From an uncultured Clostridia bacterium (GTDB lineage: Bacteria > Bacillota > Clostridia > Christensenellales > Borkfalkiaceae): DNA of 64,000 nucleotides. The DNA lies in assembly GCA_949282385.1 (NCBI GenBank), contig CASDOP010000006.1:41343-105342 (forward strand), written 5' to 3'. A program made the position numbers and the translations under genes. The first letter of the stretch is position 1. Every line of letters begins with the position of its first letter. The notes beneath the pieces are model-generated. The model searched no databases and was not told the DNA's origin. It saw only the letters and a list, made by a program, of their open reading frames with translations. Shown piece after piece: positions 50,507 to 58,384 of the stretch.

Positions 50507-51583
50507 TTATTTGTCGGCGAGTATGACGCCGCCGCCCAGACAGCGGCGTTCGTCGTAGAACACGGCGTACTGTCCCGCCGTAACCGCGCGCTGCGGCTCT
50601 TTGAAATCGACGTGCGCGCCGTTTTCCGTAAGAGTAACCGCGACTTCCTGCTCGCCCTGGCGATAACGGAATTTCGCCCTGCACTCAAACGATTTCTGCG
50701 GCTCGAAACCTATCCAGTTTATGCCGCCTACTTCGCAACTGTTTGTGTAAAGCGGACTTTCGTCGCCGTGCGATACGTAAAGAATATTGTTTTTGACGTC
50801 CTTTTTAACGACGAACCATCTGCCCGCTTCGCCCTTTTTGCCGCCAATGCCCACGCCCCTGCGCTGACCTAAAGTGTAGTACATAAGACCTTCGTGCTCG
50901 CCCACTTCTTCGCCCTCGAGCGTGAGTATTTTGCCCGGCTTTGCAGGCAGGTACTGCGACAAAAATTTGCGGAAGTTGCGCTCGCCTATGAAGCATATGC
51001 CCGTGCTGTCCTTTTTCTTCGCGGTGGCAAGCCCCTCTTTAAGCGCTATTTCGCGCACCTCTTCTTTTCTGAGCTGCGCGAGGGGAAAAATTACCCTTTC
51101 GAGCTGTTTCTGCGTTACCTGATTTAAAAAATAAGTCTGGTCCTTGCCCGCGTCCGCCGCCTTCAGAAGATAATGCCTGCCGTCCGCGGCGTGCTCCGCT
51201 CCGCAATAGTGCCCCGTGGCGATATAGTCCGCGCCCATGGAAAGGGCGTACTCGCGGAAAGGACCGAACTTTATTTCGCGGTTGCACAAAACGTCTGGAT
51301 TGGGCGTTCTGCCCGCAGCGTATTCTGCAAGGAAATATTTAAACACCCTGTCGTAGTACTGCTTTGCGAAGTTTACCGAATAATACGGTATATCGAGGAG
51401 CGAGCAAACCCTGCGCACGTCCTCGAAATCGCCCTCCGCCGTGCATGCGCCGTCGGGGTCGTCCTCCTCCCAGTTGAGCATGAAAAGCCCTATTACGTTG
51501 TAACCCTGTCGCTTTAAAAGATAAGCGGCTACGGAGCTGTCCACGCCCCCGCTCATTCCCACGACCACAGTCTTTTTTTCCAT
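50507..51583 (-). CDS. mnmA: tRNA-specific 2-thiouridylase
   Basis: A 358-residue MnmA with the PP-loop GMSGGVDSSV (residues 9-18) and the two catalytic cysteines Cys100 (TPNPDVLCN) and Cys197 (STGICFIG). It installs sulfur at U34 of Lys, Glu and Gln tRNAs. The ATG at 51583 begins the first conserved strand, so the start is fixed. It has no ribosome binding site, and a perfect TATAAT ends six bases upstream, so the message is probably leaderless. The promoter shares its palindromic -35 with the divergent DUF4250 gene. Confidence 0.95.
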   Translation of the reverse strand: MEKKTVVVGMSGGVDSSVAAYLLKRQGYNVIGLFMLNWEEDDPDGACTAEGDFEDVRRVCSLLDIPYYSVNFAKQYYDRVFKYFLAEYAAGRTPNPDVLCNREIKFGPFREYALSMGADYIATGHYCGAEHAADGRHYLLKAADAGKDQTYFLNQVTQKQLERVIFPLAQLRKEEVREIALKEGLATAKKKDSTGICFIGERNFRKFLSQYLPAKPGKILTLEGEEVGEHEGLMYYTLGQRRGVGIGGKKGEAGRWFVVKKDVKNNILYVSHGDESPLYTNSCEVGGINWIGFEPQKSFECRAKFRYRQGEQEVAVTLTENGAHVDFKEPQRAVTAGQYAVFYDERRCLGGGVILADK

Positions 51584-51589
51584 AAAATT

Positions 51590-51619
51590 ATTATAGCATA
51601 TCCCCGCCCCTGTTTGCAA
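51590..51619 (-). promoter_or_regulatory. Promoter of mnmA, probably leaderless, with shared -35
   Basis: On the minus strand TTGCAA (51614-51619) and TATAAT (51590-51595) are spaced by 18 bases. Six bases remain to the ATG at 51583. TTGCAA is self-complementary and also serves the plus-strand promoter. Confidence 0.7.
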
Positions 51620-51641
51620 ATAAAAATAAATGTGTTATAAT
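51614..51641 (+). promoter_or_regulatory. Promoter of the DUF4250-pepT pair, probably leaderless, with shared -35
   Basis: The same TTGCAA (51614-51619) and TATAAT (51636-51641) are spaced by 16 bases. Seven bases remain to the ATG at 51649. Confidence 0.68.
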
Positions 51642-51648
51642 AGCGTAT

Positions 51649-51825
51649 ATGGAACTGCCCGAAGATAACTTTATTGCGCTTTCTTACATCAACACCAAGC
51701 TGCGAGACGAGTACTCTTCATTAGAGGAACTCTGTTCGGCTTTGGACGTTTCGCGCGCATATATTGTCGAACGAATGAACAAAACAGGCTATCGGTACAA
51801 TGCCGAAGCAAACAGATTTGAATAA
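51649..51825 (+). CDS. DUF4250 family small protein
   Basis: A 58-residue cytoplasmic protein. The pattern LPEDNFIALSYINTKLRDEY, then LEELCSALDV and a final GYRYNAEANRFE, matches the DUF4250 family, short proteins common in clostridia and of unknown function. The middle part resembles a helix-turn-helix, so nucleic-acid binding is possible. It has no ribosome binding site and the -10 box lies seven bases before the ATG. It lies 11 bases upstream of pepT and shares its transcript. Confidence 0.82.
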   Translation: MELPEDNFIALSYINTKLRDEYSSLEELCSALDVSRAYIVERMNKTGYRYNAEANRFE

Positions 51826-51836
51826 AAGGGAATAAT

Positions 51837-53048
51837 ATGTACGACGTACTTGAAAGATTTTTGAGATATGTAAAATGCGACACGCCCAGCGACGAAAAAC
51901 ACGCTGACCGCACTCCCTCCACCGAGTGCCAGAGAGAGCTTGCAAAAATGTTGCTTGCCGAGCTCGAGGGGCTGGGACTTGAAGCGCGCATGACGGACGA
52001 ATGTTATGTGTATGCCAAAATCCCCGCAAACTGCGCCGCACGCGCAGCCGTCGGATTTATCGCGCACATGGACGTCGTCGACCAGCCCAAAGGTTACGGC
52101 GTTCAGCCGCGCATACACAAAAACTACCGCGGAGGCGACATAGCGCTCGAGGGCGGCACGACGATAAGCGAGAAAAAGTTCCCCGCGCTCAAAAACTACG
52201 TCGGCATGGACATAGTAACTTCCGACGGGACTACCATTCTCGGCGCGGACGACAAGGCGGGCGTTGCAGAGATTATGGCTATGGCGAAATACGTTGTAAG
52301 TCATCCCGAATTTAAACACGGCGACATAGGCATAGCCTTCACCCCCGACGAAGAAATAGGTCACGGAGCAAAGCTGTTCGACGTAAAAGGCTTCGGTTGC
52401 GACTTCGCTTACACCTGCGACGGCGGCGTGCTGGGCGAACTGAGCTACGAAACGTTCAACGGCGCGGCTTTCACTTTTACGATCGACGGCGTAAACATTC
52501 ACCCCGGTTCGGCGAAGAACAAAATGATTAACGCGCTCATCGTGGCGACGCAGATAATAGGCGAATTCCCTGCAAGCGAGCGCCCCGAAACGACGGAAGG
52601 TCGCGAGGGATATTATTTCTTTGCGGAAATCGAAGGCAACGTGGAAAGGTGCGTGCTTTCGGGCATAGTGCGCGACCACGACGACGCTTCGTTTAAAGCG
52701 CGCAAAGTCAAAGTTCTGGAAGTTGCGGACAAGTATGCCTCGCTCTACGGCGGCAGGGTACGCGTTGAACTGCACGACCAGTACTACAACTGCGCGAAGG
52801 TCATAAAACCCGTAATGCACATCGTGGACAACGCCGCAAAGGCGATGGAAAAGCTTGGCATTGCGCCCATAACAGAGCCGATACGCGGCGGCACGGACGG
52901 CAGCGGACTTTCGTTTATGGGTCTGCCCTGCCCCAACCTCTGCACGGGCGCGCACAACGCCCACGGCAAGACGGAATTCGTTGCCGTGCAGTGCATGGAA
53001 AAGGCTGTGGATATACTGCTCGGCATAATAAGCGCTTACGCAGAATAA
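51837..53048 (+). CDS. pepT: Peptidase T (tripeptide aminopeptidase)
   Basis: A 403-residue M20B metallopeptidase of normal length. Metal-binding and catalytic landmarks are GFIAHMDVVDQP, TILGADDKAGVAEIM, FTPDEEIGHGA with the catalytic Glu, the DGGVLGELSYETFNGA segment, and the late AHNAHGKTEFV. It releases N-terminal residues from tripeptides in the cytoplasm. The start has an AAGGGAA box, unlike the leaderless first cistron. GGTDGSGLSFMG near residue 345 is typical. Confidence 0.95.
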   Translation: MYDVLERFLRYVKCDTPSDEKHADRTPSTECQRELAKMLLAELEGLGLEARMTDECYVYAKIPANCAARAAVGFIAHMDVVDQPKGYGVQPRIHKNYRGGDIALEGGTTISEKKFPALKNYVGMDIVTSDGTTILGADDKAGVAEIMAMAKYVVSHPEFKHGDIGIAFTPDEEIGHGAKLFDVKGFGCDFAYTCDGGVLGELSYETFNGAAFTFTIDGVNIHPGSAKNKMINALIVATQIIGEFPASERPETTEGREGYYFFAEIEGNVERCVLSGIVRDHDDASFKARKVKVLEVADKYASLYGGRVRVELHDQYYNCAKVIKPVMHIVDNAAKAMEKLGIAPITEPIRGGTDGSGLSFMGLPCPNLCTGAHNAHGKTEFVAVQCMEKAVDILLGIISAYAE

Positions 53049-53100
53049 AATTGGAATAAGTTTGACAGCTCTGCTATGGCTTTATTCCGCGCAGAGCTAT

Positions 53101-53176
53101 GCACCCGTGGTGGAATTGGATACCATAAAGGCCTCCGACGCCTTCGGTTCGGGTTCGAGCCCCGACGGATGCACCA
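53101..53176 (+). tRNA. tRNA-Arg, anticodon CCG
   Basis: A 76-base cloverleaf with encoded CCA. The anticodon stem AAGGC/GCCTT encloses loop CTCCGAC with anticodon CCG, which reads CGG. The T arm TCGGG-TTCGAGC-CCCGA is perfect. The acceptor stem has one mismatch (C4 against A69). An eight-base inverted repeat (53067-53074 with 53091-53098) lies directly upstream. Confidence 0.92.
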
Positions 53177-53180
53177 TACA

Positions 53181-53226
53181 ACAGCGGCGGGGCGCGCAGT
53201 TTGCGCGCCCCGCCGCTGTTTATTTT
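53181..53226 (+). terminator. Terminator after tRNA-Arg
   Basis: An 18-base stem (53181-53198 with 53202-53219) with a three-base loop is followed by TTATTTT. Confidence 0.9.
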
Positions 53227-53283
53227 AAAACTATCACCGAACAGTATCGTATTTATTAATTTTTATAACCGTACTGAAAATGT

Positions 53284-53841
53284 TTATTGCTGACTGATAG
53301 CCATTAAATCGCAGTATTTGACTTGTTTTTTTGCTTTTGCCGCCGATACATACCAACGTATTATGTTTATCGGTGTTATAAATATACCAAAAGCTATGCC
53401 CAATATGAAAAATATAATTTTTACAAATGTTCCCCTGTCCCTGTGAATGCCTGTATCGGAAATTACATATGTAGCACCGTGCTTGGCATCATATTCGTCT
53501 ATGGAATTTGCCGCAAACCGCCAGCCCGCAACAGCACAATAACCGCCTATTGCCAGAATACCTATCAGCGTAACAACAAAATTGCCTCCTGAAAAACCTA
53601 AAATAAACCAGCCCGCTATATAACATATGAGACTTATCGTAGCCGCAAGAGTTTTTTTATGCGAAACTTCTGAATACGCCTCTCGCGCCTCTTCAATCTT
53701 GCTGTTATAGCAATCCGGGCACAACACCCCGAAATCATTTTTCAGATATTGGGTTTTGTCCATACAATCTTTGCAGATATATGCGCCGCATATCTCGCAT
53801 TTGGCGACAGCGTCTTTGTCCGAATGATAAGCACACACCAT
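53284..53841 (-). CDS. B-box-type zinc finger membrane protein
   Basis: A 185-residue protein. The N-terminus has a zinc-binding cluster (CAYHSDKDAVAKCEICG, then ICKDCM and CPDCYN, about residues 3-44) resembling the B-box zinc fingers found in bacterial membrane proteins. Three membrane helices follow (about 65-82, 86-108 and 140-162). The metal-binding part is predicted in the cytoplasm, perhaps for protein contact. The gene is divergent from an XRE regulator, whose repeats sit in its promoter spacer, so it is probably the regulator's target. Function is unknown. Confidence 0.8.
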   Translation of the reverse strand: MVCAYHSDKDAVAKCEICGAYICKDCMDKTQYLKNDFGVLCPDCYNSKIEEAREAYSEVSHKKTLAATISLICYIAGWFILGFSGGNFVVTLIGILAIGGYCAVAGWRFAANSIDEYDAKHGATYVISDTGIHRDRGTFVKIIFFILGIAFGIFITPINIIRWYVSAAKAKKQVKYCDLMAISQQ

Positions 53842-53855
53842 AATTTTTCCTCTTT

Positions 53856-53929
53856 AGTAATTTTTTTACTTTATGGTTATATTATATAGTAATTAAAATG
53901 CTTTGTCAAGACTTTTAAGTAATTTTTTT
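53856..53929. promoter_or_regulatory. Three AGTAATT repeats between the zinc-finger gene and xre
   Basis: AGTAATT begins at 53856, 53888 and 53918, about three helical turns apart; the first and third extend to AGTAATTTTTTT. The middle copy lies in the spacer of the minus-strand promoter. Likely operators of the XRE protein. Confidence 0.65.
53881..53909 (-). promoter_or_regulatory. Consensus promoter of the zinc-finger membrane protein gene
   Basis: On the minus strand a perfect TTGACA (53904-53909) and perfect TATAAT (53881-53886) are spaced by 17 bases, with an AGTAATT repeat in the spacer. Confidence 0.8.
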
Positions 53930-53959
53930 GGTATAAGATTAATTGAGAAGGTATACAAG

Positions 53960-54298
53960 ATGAAACTTAAAGAATTGCGCGAATACGCGCACATGACACA
54001 AAAGCAACTTGCCGAAAAAATCGGAAACGTACAGAGGAATATAAGCAACTGGGAAAATGGCACAAGCGAACCCGACCTTGCTACCGTCATAAAGCTTGCG
54101 GAACTTTTCAACGTATCGACGGATGAACTGCTCGGCAAAGAAGGACATTTGCTTTATTTTAAAGAAAATGATTACTACTCAAATCTTTTCAGCAGGAGCT
54201 CAAAAGGAAGCGAAATAATGACCTATGTAAGCATGATGACCGAAGAGGAGCAAAACGCGCTTCTTACGCTGCTTAAAGGCGCGTTTGAACGCAGCTGA
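53960..54298 (+). CDS. XRE-family transcriptional regulator (112 residues)
   Basis: A Cro/C1-type helix-turn-helix occupies residues 1-62 (LKELREYAHMTQKQLAEKIG, then NVQRNISNWENGTSEPD). The C-terminal half (LFSRSSKGSEIMTYVSMMTE) probably forms a short dimerisation helix bundle. The ATG at 53960 has a GAGAAGGT box; an upstream in-frame ATG would overlap the operator region and is rejected. The gene is divergent from the zinc-finger membrane protein, and three AGTAATT repeats lie between them, so it probably controls both genes. Confidence 0.9.
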   Translation: MKLKELREYAHMTQKQLAEKIGNVQRNISNWENGTSEPDLATVIKLAELFNVSTDELLGKEGHLLYFKENDYYSNLFSRSSKGSEIMTYVSMMTEEEQNALLTLLKGAFERS

Positions 54299-54321
54299 GC
54301 CAGATACGATAGAATAAACTT

Positions 54322-54356
54322 AAAAAAGCGCAGGCTAGGATAAGCCTGCGCTTTTT
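54322..54356. terminator. Bidirectional terminator between xre and mscS
   Basis: A nine-base stem (54328-54336 with 54343-54351) is flanked by six A on the left and five T on the right. Confidence 0.85.
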
Positions 54357-54372
54357 ATTTGTATAAGCGTTT

Positions 54373-55254
54373 TTATTCTTTGCTTTCGGTTGTGTTCTGC
54401 GGCAGAGTTTTGACATTTACATCCAACTGGTTGAAAGGTATATCTATGCCGTTTTCTTCGAGGGAGGAAAGAATTGACGCCGTGAGAGCGTAATAAACCG
54501 TCCAATAATCCACTCTGTTGCACCATACCCTGACAGTGAAGTCGAGCGAGCTTGAGCCCATGTTGCTCAGCTCCGCAAAGGGCGCGGGGTCGGTAAACAC
54601 GAGTTCGTTCGCGGAGCAGACTTCCTTGACTATTCTTTTGACTTTTTCTACGTCGCTGCCGTATGCGACCGAGACGGCGATCTCCACCCTTCTGGTGTCC
54701 TTGGCGGAGGCGTTGACTATGACGTTGTTTGCAAGCTCGCCGTTGGGTATGACCACCGCCTTGTTATCCGTGGTAACTATGTGGGTATAAAAGAGCTTTA
54801 TATCCTCGACCGTACCCGAATAGTCTCCCGAGGTGATAAAGTCGCCTATCTTGAAGGGACGCATGACTATTATGATGACGCCGCCCGCAAAGTTGGAAAG
54901 CGTGCCCTGGACGGCGAGCGAAATGCCGACGCCTATCGAGGCGATTACGGCGGATATGGAAGCCGTTTCTATACCGACGTAACCGACAAGGCAGGCGAGA
55001 ATTACCAGCTTTAAAAATACCCTTAAAGACTGACTGCTCACCCGCGCTATGGTTTCGTCCACATTCTTTTTGTGCAGGCGTTTATACAGCCTTTTGGTGA
55101 ACACGTTTACGATTTTGAAAGTGATGATCATCAAAAAGACGGCAATTACGAGCTTTATGCCCGTAGACGTCATCCATTGAACTATTGTGTGCCAAAGGGC
55201 GTTCCAGTCAAATGAAGCCGCAGCGCCCTCCTCGGCGAGTAAATTTGTTATCAT
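54373..55254 (-). CDS. Small-conductance mechanosensitive channel, MscS family
   Basis: A 293-residue MscS-type channel with three N-terminal helices (about 28-50, 75-97 and 100-118). The pore helix is ASIGVGISLAVQGTLSNFAGG, followed by the beta domain (FKIGDFITSGDYSGTVEDI) and the alpha/beta C-domain. It opens under hypo-osmotic shock to release solutes. The start has an AAAGGA box. It lies alone between terminators and has its own promoter. Confidence 0.94.
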   Translation of the reverse strand: MITNLLAEEGAAASFDWNALWHTIVQWMTSTGIKLVIAVFLMIITFKIVNVFTKRLYKRLHKKNVDETIARVSSQSLRVFLKLVILACLVGYVGIETASISAVIASIGVGISLAVQGTLSNFAGGVIIIVMRPFKIGDFITSGDYSGTVEDIKLFYTHIVTTDNKAVVIPNGELANNVIVNASAKDTRRVEIAVSVAYGSDVEKVKRIVKEVCSANELVFTDPAPFAELSNMGSSSLDFTVRVWCNRVDYWTVYYALTASILSSLEENGIDIPFNQLDVNVKTLPQNTTESKE

Positions 55255-55282
55255 AATTTTTTCCTTTCGCGATGCTGAAAAT

Positions 55283-55311
55283 ATTATACATTACATTCCG
55301 CCGTTTTGCAA
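55283..55311 (-). promoter_or_regulatory. Promoter of the mscS-type gene
   Basis: On the minus strand TTGCAA (55306-55311) and TATAAT (55283-55288) are spaced by 17 bases. Confidence 0.75.
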
Positions 55312-55337
55312 CAGGAAATTGAAGGCAAAAACCGCTA

Positions 55338-55366
55338 TTGACTTACGCGCATGCCCATGATAAGAT
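55338..55366 (+). promoter_or_regulatory. Promoter of the 166-residue membrane protein gene
   Basis: TTGACT (55338-55343) and TAAGAT (55361-55366) are spaced by 17 bases, about 30 bases before the ATG. Confidence 0.65.
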
Positions 55367-55395
55367 AATACTGAAAAAAAGCACGGGAGGAAATC

Positions 55396-55896
55396 ATGCA
55401 GAAGTTGGCAAAACGCGCATTTGCGGCGGATATTGTAAGCGCACTGTGTCTGTGCGCAGCGATGATTTACTTTTTTATTTACTCTGTTATCATATTCCCC
55501 GCGCTCGCCGCAACTTATGCGGGCGACACGGGTTCGGCTGCGGGCAATGCGGTCGCCGCTTTCGGCGTTGCCCTCGGCGCAGGCGTGGTTGCAGCCGTAT
55601 TCGCAATTATCGCCGCGGCGGGCATACTGCTCGGCATTTATGCGCTCGGCGCAGCATTTATTTGCCGAAAGTCGCTTTTGCAAAACAACCGCCTTACCGC
55701 GCCCTGCGCCGCGGCGGGCATAACCGCCACTCTCGCGCACGCCGTCGCCCTTATGGGCGCGCTTATGCTCTATACATATCCCGCATACATCCCCGTCCCC
55801 ACGCTGGCGGCTGTCGGGCTGGCAATATCCGTCGGCGGATGGGTCTACAAGATAATCGCGCTGAATAAATTGAGCCACAATTCAGTCGCACAATAA
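55396..55896 (+). CDS. Four-helix membrane protein, unknown (166 residues)
   Basis: An alanine- and glycine-rich protein with four predicted helices (about 12-32, 50-85, 102-126 and 134-155), short loops and no recognised family. It has a strong GGGAGG box, its own promoter and a 16-base terminator stem, so it is a monocistronic, probably real gene. No metal-binding or catalytic residues stand out. Confidence 0.7.
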   Translation: MQKLAKRAFAADIVSALCLCAAMIYFFIYSVIIFPALAATYAGDTGSAAGNAVAAFGVALGAGVVAAVFAIIAAAGILLGIYALGAAFICRKSLLQNNRLTAPCAAAGITATLAHAVALMGALMLYTYPAYIPVPTLAAVGLAISVGGWVYKIIALNKLSHNSVAQ

Positions 55897-55910
55897 ATCC
55901 GAACGCAACT

Positions 55911-55946
55911 AAAATAGCGCGGACGCAAACGCGTCCGCGCTATTTT
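55911..55946. terminator. Terminator of the 166-residue membrane protein gene
   Basis: A 16-base stem (55911-55926 with 55931-55946) includes flanking A4 and T4, so it can act in both directions. Confidence 0.88.
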
Positions 55947-55990
55947 ACGCCGCTGCGCATAAAAAATCTGCAAATAACAAGAATGAATAA

Positions 55991-56015
55991 GGCGGAGAAT
56001 TGATTATTCTCCGCC
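55991..56015 (-). terminator. Terminator of the 283-residue membrane protein gene
   Basis: A ten-base stem (55991-56000 with 56006-56015) is followed on the minus strand by TTATTCATTC, a weak T tract. Confidence 0.6.
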
Positions 56016-56046
56016 GTATAATGCAATTATTATGAATTAATGATCG

Positions 56047-56898
56047 TCAGGCAGCCTGTAAAGATTCTGTTTCAACCTTTTGCTCTTTCTTTTCCTTTAC
56101 GAAAATCTGCACCGCAACCCAGCCTGCGATGAGAAGACCGATAACTATTGCGGGAACATATGCAACGCCTGCGGAAACAACCGTAACAAATCCCGTATCT
56201 GCCCATGCGTTGAGATAATTAGCGCCGAGTATTGGATAGATTATAGCCAGGATTAGCAATATACCGAAAACAATCAGGTCAACAATTTTCTTGACTTTGC
56301 CATCAGGCAGGTAAAGATCCATGCCGAGACAGATAGTGCATAATAATCCTACTATAAACATGGCTACAATGAATGTGCCGAGCGCACTCATGCTGTCGCC
56401 TACACCGGGGAAATACATGTTGTAAAGGAAGACGCATTCACTGAAAGAATTGCCGTATTCCACCAAAGAAACCGTTACAGTGGTAACGCCGCCGCTCGTT
56501 GACGATGTAATGATAACGTCCTTTATGAGAGTTTTTGCGCTTTCTACCTGGTAAACTGCGGGAGTTTCTACGGAATTGTCGGTAACGGTATAGCCCGTAC
56601 CGTTCCACGCTATATTAAGATTTTTGTTCTGGGAACTTACCAAATCGAACTCGTCGCCGTTTTTCTGTATGAGGATATTTTTGAATACGCCGTCTTCGCC
56701 GTCGTAATACGAACTGTTGCCGGAAACGGCATCATACATAAACTGATATCCGTTTTCCGTCAGCCTAATTTCTTCCTCTGCAGAAGCGTCCGTTACGGAT
56801 ACGTTAAAGACGTTAAACAAAGGAGCAAGCAAAAACATAGTTATGATTGCAATAAAAATCAAAAGCAGGAAAACCTTTTTTGATGTTAATTTTATCAT
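56047..56898 (-). CDS. Membrane protein with extracytoplasmic domain, xre-linked (283 residues)
   Basis: An N-terminal helix (about 9-29) is followed by a predicted outside domain of some 140 residues with beta-type sequence, then three helices (about 172-195, 205-224 and 240-262) and a charged tail. No family is recognised. The gene is divergent from a 72-residue XRE regulator. Two 17-base direct repeats lie between them, one in the spacer of this gene's near-consensus promoter, so it is likely repressed by that protein. A GGAGGG box precedes the ATG. Confidence 0.78.
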   Translation of the reverse strand: MIKLTSKKVFLLLIFIAIITMFLLAPLFNVFNVSVTDASAEEEIRLTENGYQFMYDAVSGNSSYYDGEDGVFKNILIQKNGDEFDLVSSQNKNLNIAWNGTGYTVTDNSVETPAVYQVESAKTLIKDVIITSSTSGGVTTVTVSLVEYGNSFSECVFLYNMYFPGVGDSMSALGTFIVAMFIVGLLCTICLGMDLYLPDGKVKKIVDLIVFGILLILAIIYPILGANYLNAWADTGFVTVVSAGVAYVPAIVIGLLIAGWVAVQIFVKEKKEQKVETESLQAA

Positions 56899-56950
56899 TT
56901 TTCCCTCCGGCTACGCAATTATAGTTTTATTCAGCACAGCTACTGTTTTG

Positions 56951-56979
56951 ATAATATCACAAAATGAGATGTTTGTCAA
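56951..56979 (-). promoter_or_regulatory. Promoter of the xre-linked membrane protein gene
   Basis: On the minus strand a perfect TTGACA (56974-56979) and TATTAT (56951-56956) are spaced by 17 bases. The spacer contains one copy of the direct repeat. Confidence 0.78.
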
Positions 56980-56995
56980 TATCTTAAAATGAGAT
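56954..56995. promoter_or_regulatory. Two direct repeats, likely operators of the 72-residue XRE protein
   Basis: Copies at 56954-56970 and 56979-56995 share ATATC--AAAATGAGAT (two differences in 17 bases), 25 bases apart. The first overlaps the minus-strand promoter; the second lies just upstream of the xre -10 box. Confidence 0.7.
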
Positions 56996-57013
56996 AATTT
57001 ATAATAATTTACG

Positions 57014-57232
57014 ATGATGAGACTAAAAGAACTGAGGTTGCTGAACGGACTTACTCAGAAGCAGATTGCAGAAAAACTGAATATAAGACAAAATACCTAT
57101 TCTCAGTATGAAAACGGAAACAGGGAAATTCCTTTGCAAAGTCTTATAGCGCTTTCAGATATTTACGATACATCTATCGACTATATTGTCGGAATTACCG
57201 ATTATGATACGGCATATCCGCGAAACAAATAA
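57014..57232 (+). CDS. XRE-family transcriptional regulator (72 residues)
   Basis: A minimal Cro-like protein, almost entirely helix-turn-helix: LKELRLLNGLTQKQIAEKLN, then RQNTYSQYENGNREIP and SIDYIVG. It is shorter than the 112-residue XRE at 53960 and lacks a C-terminal domain, so it probably binds as a dimer through the domain itself. A TATAAT (57000-57005) lies eight bases before the ATG, and no ribosome binding site is present. No good -35 is visible, which suggests low or activated expression. Confidence 0.88.
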   Translation: MMRLKELRLLNGLTQKQIAEKLNIRQNTYSQYENGNREIPLQSLIALSDIYDTSIDYIVGITDYDTAYPRNK

Positions 57233-57259
57233 AAAGGCACACAAGCGTGTGCCTTTTTT
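57231..57259 (+). terminator. Terminator of the 72-residue xre gene
   Basis: A stem of seven GC-rich pairs (57236-57242 with 57247-57253), extended by A5/T6, directly follows the stop. Confidence 0.82.
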
Positions 57260-57388
57260 GTTGCGTTTTTCATCACTTCCGACAGGCGCGACAATTCCGC
57301 TTTTTACGCGCAAAGCGAAACTTTGCGCATTTGCTTTTCGAACCTCCGGCAAAACAATTATTTATGTCATTGTTGAAACAACAGCCGC

Positions 57389-58381
57389 TCATGCCGCCAT
57401 ATTTTCGGGATAAGTATCTATGAGATAATCGAAAGACGAGCAGACATCATTGACGAAAGCCGCGTCCCTGTCCTCGTTTTTATAGCAGAAAACGCTTATG
57501 GATTCCATAGTTTCGCGTATAGGCGCGTTGAGGTTTGTCCATACCATTATTCTGTTCTGATTTTTATCCTTTCCCATAGTCCTCGGAGCATACACAGTAG
57601 GTTTGTTGTGCGAAGATTTTGCAGCGCGCTCGTCTGCGTTAAATCGCGCAATCATCATGGGCATCTGATACTCATCTTCGTAATAATGCAATTCCACCTG
57701 CACCGCCGCAGGGCATTCTTTATTCCTTTCGTTAATTTCTTTAAGCCACTGCCGCACCTGCCTTACCTGGCAATTATGGTCTCCGTTTTTCTTTAAAAGA
57801 TTTTTAATGTTGAGAATGGTTTCTTCGCTCGCAAAATCTCCGTCGGCGGGCATGACTTTACTTTTTATGAGCATGACGTATGACCGCTCCAGAAAGCTTT
57901 TTGTCTTTTCCTTGCCGATTATGACGTTATAATAATATTGCGCCATTTCCTCTATTTTTTCTGCCGAAAGTTCAACCTCTTCAGCCCCGAAGCGCCCCCT
58001 TTCAGGATTTGCCAAAAGCACTTTTACCTTACAGCCGCGCTTTGCCAAACTTTCAATATAGCCCGTCTTTTTCTGAAAATCTCTGAAAAACGAACTGCCC
58101 GTAAGGAACATAAAATCTGCTTCGCGCGGAACCTGATGTCCGTTGAGTGCAAACAGGTACTGATGATCTTTTTCCGAAAGTATGCCGGCATCATTGCTCT
58201 TTACGCGCTCGATACCGTATTCACTCAAGCGTTTGCCTATTACCTTTTCGCGCAACAATATGCGGTTGAAAAGGTATCTTGTAAGCAGCGTTGTAAGGAC
58301 AAGAATTAGAGCAGATTGCACCACGGCTATAATCAAATCAACTATCTGATCTGCGTAATTTACGCTATCCCAATTCCACAT
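57389..58381 (-). CDS. Membrane-anchored PLD-like protein of unknown function
   Basis: A 330-residue protein with one N-terminal helix (about 12-34) and a soluble cytoplasmic domain. The segments ADFMFLTGSSFFRDF and GYIESLAKRGCKVKVLLANP match the strand-helix-strand core seen in PLD-like sensor or nuclease-related proteins, but no HKD motif is visible, so phospholipase or nuclease activity is doubtful. It is the second gene of a pair, starting three bases after a cupin gene ends. Such tight pairing suggests a signal-and-response role; no function is assigned. Confidence 0.75.
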   Translation of the reverse strand: MWNWDSVNYADQIVDLIIAVVQSALILVLTTLLTRYLFNRILLREKVIGKRLSEYGIERVKSNDAGILSEKDHQYLFALNGHQVPREADFMFLTGSSFFRDFQKKTGYIESLAKRGCKVKVLLANPERGRFGAEEVELSAEKIEEMAQYYYNVIIGKEKTKSFLERSYVMLIKSKVMPADGDFASEETILNIKNLLKKNGDHNCQVRQVRQWLKEINERNKECPAAVQVELHYYEDEYQMPMMIARFNADERAAKSSHNKPTVYAPRTMGKDKNQNRIMVWTNLNAPIRETMESISVFCYKNEDRDAAFVNDVCSSFDYLIDTYPENMAA

Positions 58382-58384
58382 TCT

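Noticed and set aside
53101..53176. tRNA-Arg as an integration site for the accessory region to its right
   Set aside because: No second copy of the tRNA 3' end and no integrase were seen by eye; a search for a repeat of the T arm and acceptor end beyond 64000 would decide.
57389..58381. Calling the membrane-anchored protein a phospholipase D or nuclease
   Set aside because: No HKD motif is present in the sequence; only a similar strand-helix core is seen.
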